This document shows, in pieces, positions 13,550 to 19,388 of a stretch of DNA of 19,388 bases (position 1 is the stretch's first letter; every line of letters starts with the position of its first letter). The translations under genes were made by a program, and so were the position numbers. Source of the DNA: Gammaproteobacteria bacterium (GTDB lineage: Bacteria > Pseudomonadota > Gammaproteobacteria > SZUA-229); NCBI GenBank assembly GCA_030637945.1, contig DAOWFN010000187.1:1-19388 (forward strand). The letters run 5' to 3'. The notes beneath the pieces are model-generated. The model searched no databases. It was not told where the DNA came from and saw only the letters and a program-made list of their open reading frames with translations.

Positions 13550-14761
13550 ATGCGTGTTTTTCTTCGTGCATTCCTTGTCCCTCTTGGCCTGACATTGGCC
13601 ACACCACCCGTATTGGCTTTTGACGATGACTTTGAAATTAATGACATCAATCTTAGTACGGAGAACTTTCTCGATATAAAGGCACATCGTTATCGCAAGT
13701 CACTTGAATATTGGTGGTTTGATAGCCTCTCGGGCTGGCGTATTAATATCGTAAGCCTCAACACTGACCTGGCATTCACACAAACCGAGCTCAAGTTAGA
13801 GAATGCGTTATCAGAATACGTCAATATCCGGCTCGAAGTTGAGCAGGAAGTTTTCTATGCGGACAAAGATTTTCCACTACCGACGGTCGAAGCCGAAGTT
13901 TATCCATGGGCGGGTAATGTGGGCTTTTCATTGCTCGGCACGCCGGCGTATGGAAAACGGGAAATGGATCTCGGTGTAGCCCTCATCTGGGGAAGGCGCC
14001 CCTGGAACTATATACGTTTTGAATATCTCGAGGTTGATTCACTGTATAACAAAAAGAACGACCGCGATAATACTTTTTACAGTAAAGAACCGATAGCCAT
14101 GAAACTTGAAGGTGCTTACCAGTTTGACGGCCATTATAAACTGCGCTTTACCGTTAGCCGTGACAAGCCGCTCGAGCTTGTCGATCCGGACAATAATGGT
14201 ATTTTCAAGCACAAGGCCAGTGATTATTTTTTGTTGTTTGACTATCAGCCCGCAACCGATTCAGTCATAGGTATGACCATTAACGGCTTTACACTGGATA
14301 AATCCAGTTCGCAGACGGGGCAAGATCAGCAACAGGCGACTGATTACGTATCAGTCGATGTTTACTGGGTGAGGGGCATGGGCAAGCCATACGAACTTCG
14401 TGTGGGCACACAGTATGACCACATCAGCAATGACATTCGTGATTTTATAACGGGCAGCGATGAGCATGATTATTTCATGAAAACGTTACAGATCTATACC
14501 ACGGCCTATCACCCGTTAAATGAACATATGGCCTGGGATCTTGGATTATATGTTGGTCAGGTCGAAGAAAAACGAAATTTCCTGCTGGATGCCAGTAGGG
14601 ACACTTTAAACGATGACATAGAGGCAAAGTTCCGTATGGGTTTCGAGTATTCGTCATCGGATGGTCGTAACTCGCTGCAATTTAACATCAGCCTCAATCT
14701 TGATGACCCTATTAATGATCCGGGAGATGGCGGTGCAATCAGTTTCCAGTCGGTTTTCTGA
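13550..14761 (+). CDS. Putative outer-membrane beta-barrel protein
   Basis: Protein of 403 residues, family not recognised. A signal peptide (1-23, ending P-V-L-A before F-D-D) is followed by alternating polar and aromatic stretches throughout, typical of amphipathic beta strands, and the chain ends in Phe (Q-S-V-F), the usual outer-membrane sorting signal. No plug or peptidoglycan-binding domain is visible. It could be a porin-like channel or structural barrel. The promoter region carries an FNR-type box, so it may be expressed under anaerobic or denitrifying conditions; that is inference. ATG at 13550 has no Shine-Dalgarno but gives the best signal peptide. Confidence 0.65.
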   Translation: MRVFLRAFLVPLGLTLATPPVLAFDDDFEINDINLSTENFLDIKAHRYRKSLEYWWFDSLSGWRINIVSLNTDLAFTQTELKLENALSEYVNIRLEVEQEVFYADKDFPLPTVEAEVYPWAGNVGFSLLGTPAYGKREMDLGVALIWGRRPWNYIRFEYLEVDSLYNKKNDRDNTFYSKEPIAMKLEGAYQFDGHYKLRFTVSRDKPLELVDPDNNGIFKHKASDYFLLFDYQPATDSVIGMTINGFTLDKSSSQTGQDQQQATDYVSVDVYWVRGMGKPYELRVGTQYDHISNDIRDFITGSDEHDYFMKTLQIYTTAYHPLNEHMAWDLGLYVGQVEEKRNFLLDASRDTLNDDIEAKFRMGFEYSSSDGRNSLQFNISLNLDDPINDPGDGGAISFQSVF

Positions 14762-14772
14762 GAAACAGAGAT

Positions 14773-14796
14773 CAATAGGGGGCAGGCCACTTTTTA
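14773..14796. repeat. Dispersed GGGG repeat core, type C
   Basis: CAATAGGGGGCAGGCCACTTTTTAGC repeats the AATAGGGG-CAG-CCAC core; the facing half is missing. It lies just upstream of the second methyltransferase gene. Confidence 0.55.
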
Positions 14797-14833
14797 GCGG
14801 TACAATGATCGTTTGCCAGGCTGTTTACAGATC

Positions 14834-15499
14834 ATGAAAACAAAAATACAGTACCTGATCGATGAAATAGAAAGCGAATACAAGTACACGGGCGGGATGA
14901 CAGGTAAGTATACACTTGACCCCAAAGTGAAGACTGCCATGATCAACGTACCTCGCGATAAATTCGTACCAAAGACCCATGTCGATAGTGCATTTTATAA
15001 TGGTCCATTGCCCATCGGTCATGGACAGACCATCTCACAACCTTATATTGTTGCGCTAATGACAGACTTGCTTGAACTAGAAACCGGTGATGTCGTGCTG
15101 GAAATCGGTACTGGTTCAGGTTATCAGGCGGCTATTCTTTCACTACTGTGTAAGCAGGTTTACACCATCGAATACGTTCCTGAGCTTGCTGATATAGTTG
15201 CAGCACGTCTCAATAAGCTTGGCTATGACAATATTGAGACCAAGTCTGGCAACGGTTTTGACGGCTGGCCAGACCATGCCCCTTATGATGGCATCATCGT
15301 TACCGCCGCAGCGACACGTATACCCGAACCACTAATCGAACAGCTCAGACCCGGTGGCCGTATGGTGATCCCTCTTGGAAAGCCATATTCCTATCAGGAG
15401 CTGACACTGGTCAGGAAAAATGAAGATGGTAAGCTTGATATCAGAGATATTTTGGGTGTTGCCTTTGTTCCATTCCAGGGAGAGCGGGATGAAGATTAA
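14834..15499 (+). CDS. pcm: Protein-L-isoaspartate O-methyltransferase
   Basis: From the ATG at 14834 the protein has 221 residues, normal for a cytoplasmic PIMT that repairs isoaspartyl damage with SAM as methyl donor. The diagnostic segments are G-P-L-P-I-G-H-G-Q-T-I-S-Q-P (57-70), motif I V-L-E-I-G-T-G-S-G-Y-Q-A-A (88-100), and Y-D-G-I-I-V-T-A-A (151-159). A TTG at 14813 could add seven residues, but the ATG is preferred. There is no signal peptide, in contrast to the paralog at 811, with which it shares near-identical core motifs. The stop TAA is part of a TTAAAGGGG repeat. No surE, rpoS or nlpD, the usual pcm neighbours, is nearby. Confidence 0.92.
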   Translation: MKTKIQYLIDEIESEYKYTGGMTGKYTLDPKVKTAMINVPRDKFVPKTHVDSAFYNGPLPIGHGQTISQPYIVALMTDLLELETGDVVLEIGTGSGYQAAILSLLCKQVYTIEYVPELADIVAARLNKLGYDNIETKSGNGFDGWPDHAPYDGIIVTAAATRIPEPLIEQLRPGGRMVIPLGKPYSYQELTLVRKNEDGKLDIRDILGVAFVPFQGERDED

Positions 15500-15541
15500 A
15501 GGGGAGAGGGGCGTTTCCCTTTAACTTTTAAATTTCCTTTC
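15495..15541. repeat. Dispersed GGGG repeat, degenerate
   Basis: ATTAAAGGGGAGAGGGGCG is followed by TTTCCCTTTAACTTTTAAATTTCCTTTC. TTAAAGGG and CCCTTTAA can pair. The left TTAA supplies the methyltransferase stop codon. Confidence 0.5.
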
Positions 15542-15560
15542 ATTTTTTTGTTAATTATTT

Positions 15561-15902
15561 ATGTTTAATTTTTCGGTCATTGTTTTTGTGATTGGTTGGA
15601 TTTTGTGGTTTCTTATAGATAAACACCCTGCGTCACTTGGTGTAATTGTGCCTGGAGAATTAGATACCTTGTTGGATAATTTTCAACTGGCGTTTGATAT
15701 GCTGACAGCTGGTTTTTTGCGTGCATCATACGTTTTTATCTGGAAAGCACATTACATCGTTCTCTCTATTATTATTGCTTTGTTGCTATCGGCGGTGCAC
15801 GGTTGGGTTTCTAATGTTTTACGTCGACGTCATCTTCATCAGGTAATGTGGCCAAAGAAACTATCCACAGATAATCTTGAAAAACATGAGTCCGATGAAT
15901 GA
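15561..15902 (+). CDS. Small membrane protein, unknown
   Basis: Protein of 113 residues, not recognised. Two hydrophobic segments (about 2-18 and 62-82) flank a mixed middle part, and the C-terminal tail (from R-R-R-H) is charged and probably cytoplasmic by the positive-inside rule. No cysteines or motifs are visible. No clear Shine-Dalgarno precedes the ATG. It is on the same strand as its neighbours, with repeat copies on both sides. Confidence 0.55.
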   Translation: MFNFSVIVFVIGWILWFLIDKHPASLGVIVPGELDTLLDNFQLAFDMLTAGFLRASYVFIWKAHYIVLSIIIALLLSAVHGWVSNVLRRRHLHQVMWPKKLSTDNLEKHESDE

Positions 15903-15910
15903 AAGTGGGT

Positions 15911-15956
15911 AGAAATAATAGGGGACGCCCAAAAAATTGTGATTAATTCCCCTTTG
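15911..15956. repeat. Dispersed GGGG repeat, degenerate
   Basis: AGAAATAATAGGGGACGCCC and, after AAAAAATTGTG, ATTAATTCCCCTTTGATT are the two halves of a decayed copy, with AGGGGA facing TCCCCTTT. Confidence 0.55.
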
Positions 15957-15981
15957 ATTTCTGATGTGTTAAAACAAACGC

Positions 15982-16638
15982 ATGATTCCAAATTATATTA
16001 AAAAACTTTCCATCGTTGCCGTGCTAATAGTAACAGGCATATTATTGGACGTTGCCGGCTTGCTCGATGCAGATAATATACTCAGCATCGCCAGGGAATA
16101 TGTTGATCGCTGGTGGCTGGTTCTGATACTGATTCTTCTGCAAATGATTTTGTTTACCTTTGCGCTGGCGGGTTCTCTTTTTCTATGGGTTGTCGCGCCA
16201 CTTTATCCACCTGCAATGGCGACTTTCATTCTTGCCGCTGGTGGGACACTCGGCGGTGTAACGGCATACCTGTTTTCAAGACGTCTTACCGATGAGTGGA
16301 TAGAAAAAATAGAAAAGTCACGTACATACAAATTACTGCATCAACAGGATAATTTTTTTACATTATTTGCCTTACGAGTATTTCCTGCTTTTCCACATTC
16401 CCTGGTCAACTACAGTTCGGGCATATTAAACGTTAAACTGCGCCACTTCATACCTGCAGCAATATTAGGTATTTCTATAAAGTCTTATATATATTCAAAG
16501 GTGATTTATAACACAGCAACATCTGCATCGTTTGAAGACCTGTTAGATATTTCTACTTACGGACCGTTGATATTGTTATCCGCATTTGTGCTTACTGGTG
16601 TTTTTATTAAATATAAACTGTCTACCTCTAAAAAGTAA
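15982..16638 (+). CDS. VTT (TVP38/TMEM64/DedA-like) membrane protein
   Basis: Integral membrane protein of 218 residues. After an N-terminal segment (8-24) it has the VTT-domain pattern: hydrophobic region 45-72, G-G-T-L-G-G-V-T-A-Y (87-96), then L-R-V-F-P-A-F-P-H-S-L-V-N-Y (131-144) followed by S-S-G-I-L-N-V and further membrane segments to residue 208. The R-x-x-P-x-x-P and N-Y-x-x-G elements are those of TVP38/TMEM64 relatives, some of which act as lipid scramblases or help flip undecaprenyl phosphate. The specific role here is unknown. Confidence 0.8.
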   Translation: MIPNYIKKLSIVAVLIVTGILLDVAGLLDADNILSIAREYVDRWWLVLILILLQMILFTFALAGSLFLWVVAPLYPPAMATFILAAGGTLGGVTAYLFSRRLTDEWIEKIEKSRTYKLLHQQDNFFTLFALRVFPAFPHSLVNYSSGILNVKLRHFIPAAILGISIKSYIYSKVIYNTATSASFEDLLDISTYGPLILLSAFVLTGVFIKYKLSTSKK

Positions 16639-16662
16639 ATAGGGGGCAGGCCACGATAAAGT
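16635..16662. repeat. Dispersed GGGG repeat core, type C
   Basis: AAATAGGGGGCAGGCCACG followed by ATAAAG repeats the core seen at 14773 almost exactly. It lies directly after the VTT gene's stop codon. Confidence 0.6.
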
Positions 16663-16679
16663 CCGAATAACTTGCCTTA

Positions 16680-17492
16680 TTGATGATAGATATACGCTAT
16701 CATGTTCACATGTTTGAGCAGGTTAATATATGCGTTTACGAAGAACTTAATGATTTCCTGCGACCCCATCAGCGCAATAGAGAATTTACATACGAACTGA
16801 AACAGCCAAGATCGGTCAAAGATCTCATTGAATCTGTTGGCATACCGCACACAGAAATCGACCTGATTTTCATCAATGGTGAATCTGTTGATTTTAATTA
16901 TCGGATTCAAAATGGTGACCACATCAGTGTCTACCCGGAATTGAAAACACTGCCTGACCAGGTGATAACAGGGACTTCACTACTTAAGGCACCACTCAGG
17001 CATAACAAGCCAGAACCATTGCATGAGTTCCGTTTTGTACTTGATGTTCACCTTGGTCGGCTTGCTTCTTATCTACGCTTGCTCGGTTTCGATACGCTGT
17101 ATCGTAATGACTATGACGATGTGACTCTGGCATCAGTATCAGTTAATGAGCATCGCATATTACTCACCTGTGACCGGCAGCTTCTCATGCGAAAAGGAAT
17201 TACATATGGGTACTTTGTCCGCACCAGGCAGCTGCAACAACAACTGCTTGAAGTTCTTTCACATTTTGATCTATATGATAAGCAGCAGCCATTTACACGC
17301 TGCATGCACTGCAATGGAAAAATACAGCAGGTAGATAAAAAAGAAATAGAAACCCGTTTATTAACTAAAACAAAAGAGTATTACGATGAGTTTTTTCAAT
17401 GTGAATCATGCAGAAAGATCTACTGGAAAGGCAGTCATTATCAAAAAATGCAAGACATGATCGATAAGATAAGAACTCAAGGCGGGAATTAA
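16680..17492 (+). CDS. Mut7-C RNase-domain protein with ubiquitin-like N-terminus
   Basis: Protein of 270 residues. The N-terminal part (about 15-88: V-Y-E-E-L-N-D-F-L, ending G-D-H-I-S-V-Y-P) is the beta-grasp, ubiquitin-like Mut7-C domain. Residues 116-200 form the PIN-like Mut7-C RNase domain, with candidate metal-binding acidic residues D122, D144 and D165 (L-L-T-C-D-R-Q-L-L). A zinc ribbon follows, C-M-H-C (208-211) and C-E-S-C (241-244). By family it is a predicted RNase; its targets are not known. The start is uncertain: ATG at 16710 (M11) would fit the beta-grasp domain equally well and neither site has a good Shine-Dalgarno. The stop TAA lies in a TTAAAGGGG repeat. Confidence 0.88.
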   Translation: MMIDIRYHVHMFEQVNICVYEELNDFLRPHQRNREFTYELKQPRSVKDLIESVGIPHTEIDLIFINGESVDFNYRIQNGDHISVYPELKTLPDQVITGTSLLKAPLRHNKPEPLHEFRFVLDVHLGRLASYLRLLGFDTLYRNDYDDVTLASVSVNEHRILLTCDRQLLMRKGITYGYFVRTRQLQQQLLEVLSHFDLYDKQQPFTRCMHCNGKIQQVDKKEIETRLLTKTKEYYDEFFQCESCRKIYWKGSHYQKMQDMIDKIRTQGGN

Positions 17493-17529
17493 AGGGGCAG
17501 GGATTAAAAATTAATCACTCCGTGTGTTG
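17487..17529. repeat. Dispersed GGGG repeat, type A, shortened
   Basis: AATTAAAGGGGCAGGGATTAAA, then AATTAATCACTCCGTG: a type A copy whose right arm breaks off after CTCCGTG, where unrelated sequence begins. It supplies the stop of the Mut7-C gene. Confidence 0.6.
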
Positions 17530-17687
17530 CAGATGTTATTGTTACCGTCAGCTCATTTATTGAACGCAGAGATTTTAATGTGCATGGTTGGTCATTTTTG
17601 GTGGATGAAACAGTTGAGCTCTGCATGCGCATCGAAGCAACATTGTTTAAAAAACAGAAAAATCATAAAGGGCATGAAGGCAATTAA
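17508..17687 (+). pseudogene. Possible gene remnant
   Basis: A 59-codon open frame without a good start runs to TAA at 17685-17687. The translation holds protein-like stretches (V-A-D-V-I-V-T-V-S-S-F-I-E-R-R-D-F and H-G-W-S-F-L-V-D-E-T-V-E-L-C-M-R-I-E-A) and ends in a basic tail, N-H-K-G-H-E-G-N. The family is not recognised. It begins where the adjacent repeat breaks off, so it may be the 3' end of a lost gene. Chance is not excluded. Confidence 0.3.
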
Positions 17688-17755
17688 ACACTTGTAACAA
17701 CCCTCAGGTGCCGACGTCAATCGTTCCCTTCGTGTCTGTAGTTATGAACCTTTGA

Positions 17756-17786
17756 AGCTGCCCGCGGAAAAACCCTGCGGGCAGCT
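17756..17786 (-). terminator. Hairpin after nirS
   Basis: AGCTGCCCGC (17756-17765) and GCGGGCAGCT (17777-17786) form a perfect 10-bp GC-rich stem 13 nt past the nirS stop. The tract following it on the minus strand is only weakly T-rich, so it may end transcription inefficiently or protect the mRNA 3' end. Confidence 0.6.
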
Positions 17787-17798
17787 CAGCTAATGAAC

Positions 17799-19388
17799 TT
17801 AGTAAATATCGTGCTGGGTGTTATAAAGATTGAATTTACCTGTTGGCGTGATCAGGCGTTTATCTTTGATCACTTTCTTTAGCTTCCGGGTCTTGTCATC
17901 AATTACAACAATGGCTGATTCCAGGTTAGCAGCGTTCCATACAGAGAACCATACCTCGTCACCAGCTTTGTTGTATTCAGGTTGAACGACAAGTTTTGCA
18001 CCCTTACCGACATCTGCCATTTTTGCGATGGGGATTACCTTGTAACCTTTATCCAGGTGAGCGATATCAAAAACAGCAATGGATTGACTCATGCCCTTGT
18101 CAGGGTTAAGCGCAGTATCCACCCAGAGGTTTTTGGACTTTGGATGTGTTTTAATAAACAGTGAACCGCCACCCTGGCCTTTTAATGTTCTTACCACTGA
18201 CCAGGCATAAGATTTTTTGGCATCCGTCGAAATAAGTGAGACACTGTTATCACCTAAATGGGAAGTCGCCCAAACCTTGCCGAATTCAGGGTCGATAAAA
18301 TTAGCGCCCCGACCCGGATGAGGGATTTTACCGACATCGATCAATTTTGTTAGTTTAGATTTCCTGGAATCAATAACCGCAATCTTGTTTGATTTATTCG
18401 CGGCAGACATAAAGTAACGATGCGTTGAATCCCAACCACCATCGTGTAAGAAACGAGCAGTATCGATACTGGTGATCTTAAGGTTTGTAAGATCGCTGTA
18501 ATCAACCATCAAAACTTTACCGGTCTCTTTTACATTGACGATGAACTCGGGTTTTTCATGTGATGCAATAATAGCTGCGACACGCGGTTCCGGGTGATAT
18601 TCACCAGTTCCCACAGCCATGCCTCTGGTTGCAACCACTTTAATCGGCTTCAACGTATCGCCATCCATAATGACAAACTGGGGAGGCCAGTACGTACCAG
18701 CGATAGCATACTTGTCTTCAAAACCCTTAAATTTGGAGGTTTCAACCGAGCGCGCTTCTAAACCGACTTTAATCTCAGCAACGGTATCAGGGGTTTTCAT
18801 CCATAAGTCGATCAGGTTAACTCTCGCATCACGACCGATAACAAATAGGTAACGACCGGAATAAGACATCCTTGAGATATGAACGGCATAACCTGTTTTA
18901 ATAACACTGATGATCTCTTTGCTATCACCATCGATGAGTGCAATTTTACCGTCATCTCTTAATGTCACCGAGAAGATGTTTTCGATATTGTAATCATTTA
19001 ATTTTGATTTAGGCCGTTTATCAACCGGGACAACGAGTTTCCAGCTGGCATTCAATTCCTTCATGCCATATTCGGGAGGCACAGGCGGTTCGTTCATAAG
19101 ATACTTCGCCATGATGTCGATTTCTTTTTCAGAAAGAACCTTGGTCTCACCCCAGGCTGGCATGCCACCAGGTGAACCATAGGTGATAAAAGTTTTAAGG
19201 TATTCGATACCTCTTTGTGTTGTGATATCAGTGGTCAGCGGTTTACCCGTTGCACCCTTTCTTAATACACCGTGGCAACCGGCACAGCGTTGAAAATATA
19301 TTTCTTTTCCGGTTTCGAAATCTTTGTCAGATAAATCAACACCCGCTAATTTAACTTTTTTCTGGACCTGGCTTACGTCGATACCCGA
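17799..19388 (-). CDS. nirS: Cytochrome cd1 nitrite reductase, N-terminus missing
   Basis: Reduces nitrite to nitric oxide in the periplasm, the defining step of denitrification. The reading frame continues through the right edge; 529 residues are present and, against a usual length near 560-570, only the signal peptide and a few residues should be missing. The cytochrome c domain has C-A-G-C-H (window residues C35, C38, H39) and a likely distal ligand M76 in G-G-M-P-A-W. The eight-bladed d1-heme propeller follows, with candidate axial H170 (A-V-H-I-S-R-M) and catalytic H277 (A-S-H-E-K-P-E) and H315 (F-L-H-D-G-G-W). The ending T-P-T-G-K-F-N-L-Y-N-T-Q-H-D-I-Y is characteristic of NirS. No nir accessory gene lies downstream within the window. 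Confidence 0.95.
   Translation of the reverse strand, partial: SGIDVSQVQKKVKLAGVDLSDKDFETGKEIYFQRCAGCHGVLRKGATGKPLTTDITTQRGIEYLKTFITYGSPGGMPAWGETKVLSEKEIDIMAKYLMNEPPVPPEYGMKELNASWKLVVPVDKRPKSKLNDYNIENIFSVTLRDDGKIALIDGDSKEIISVIKTGYAVHISRMSYSGRYLFVIGRDARVNLIDLWMKTPDTVAEIKVGLEARSVETSKFKGFEDKYAIAGTYWPPQFVIMDGDTLKPIKVVATRGMAVGTGEYHPEPRVAAIIASHEKPEFIVNVKETGKVLMVDYSDLTNLKITSIDTARFLHDGGWDSTHRYFMSAANKSNKIAVIDSRKSKLTKLIDVGKIPHPGRGANFIDPEFGKVWATSHLGDNSVSLISTDAKKSYAWSVVRTLKGQGGGSLFIKTHPKSKNLWVDTALNPDKGMSQSIAVFDIAHLDKGYKVIPIAKMADVGKGAKLVVQPEYNKAGDEVWFSVWNAANLESAIVVIDDKTRKLKKVIKDKRLITPTGKFNLYNTQHDIY

Noticed and set aside
14813..14833. TTG at 14813 as the start of the second pcm gene
   Set aside because: It has no good ribosome site and adds seven residues not expected in the family; the ATG at 14834 gives the usual length.
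664..17529. CRISPR array as an explanation for the repeated sequences
   Set aside because: Copies are scattered singly, vary in length and orientation, have no regular spacers, and no cas gene is present.

Overview
The window reads as chromosomal DNA of a denitrifying gammaproteobacterium, moderately AT-rich by eye. The taxonomic guess rests on the gene families present: an exported and a cytoplasmic protein-L-isoaspartate methyltransferase, DUF4202, a YkgJ-type cysteine-cluster protein, DUF3087, a Mut7-C protein, and a cytochrome cd1 nitrite reductase (NirS) at the right edge. No rRNA or tRNA gene was seen, and no integrase, complete transposase or CRISPR array.

Layout: 45-719, unrecognised protein, possibly running off the left edge. 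811-3996, two-gene operon of an exported isoaspartyl methyltransferase and a large membrane protein with a degenerate spermidine-synthase-like domain. 4278-4685, small exported c-type cytochrome. 4866-6032, CPA2-type cation/proton antiporter. 6157-6966 (minus), AsmA-like membrane-anchored protein. 7142-8245, DUF4202 and YkgJ-family proteins. 8334-8669 (minus), small secreted protein with four cysteines. 8862-9584, putative 2OG-Fe(II) oxygenase, followed by a 160-bp MITE. 9835-10224 (minus), small lipoprotein. 10404-10910, DUF3087. 11021-12124, site-2 protease with CBS domains. 12296-13315, class I fructose-bisphosphate aldolase behind a perfect FNR-type box. 13550-14761, outer-membrane beta-barrel-like protein behind a near-perfect FNR-type box. 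14834-15499, cytoplasmic isoaspartyl methyltransferase. 15561-17492, small membrane protein, VTT-domain membrane protein and Mut7-C protein. 17799 to the right end (minus), nirS lacking only its N-terminus.

The most striking feature is a dispersed family of short GGGG-cored repeats, about 19 copies in 19 kb, present in most of the intergenic gaps. They come as related modules, some as hairpins. Several copies lie on or just before stop codons and supply C-terminal codons to at least two proteins. They look like non-autonomous REP- or MITE-like elements; no mobilising gene is in the window.

The FNR-type boxes upstream of the aldolase and the beta-barrel gene, near nirS, suggest that central carbon flow, the envelope and nitrite respiration may share oxygen- or NO-responsive control. 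This is inference from sequence. I found no recognisable defence island, secondary-metabolite cluster or phage. The best candidates for new biology are the repeat family, its effect on gene ends, and the exported methyltransferase/aminopropyltransferase-like pair.
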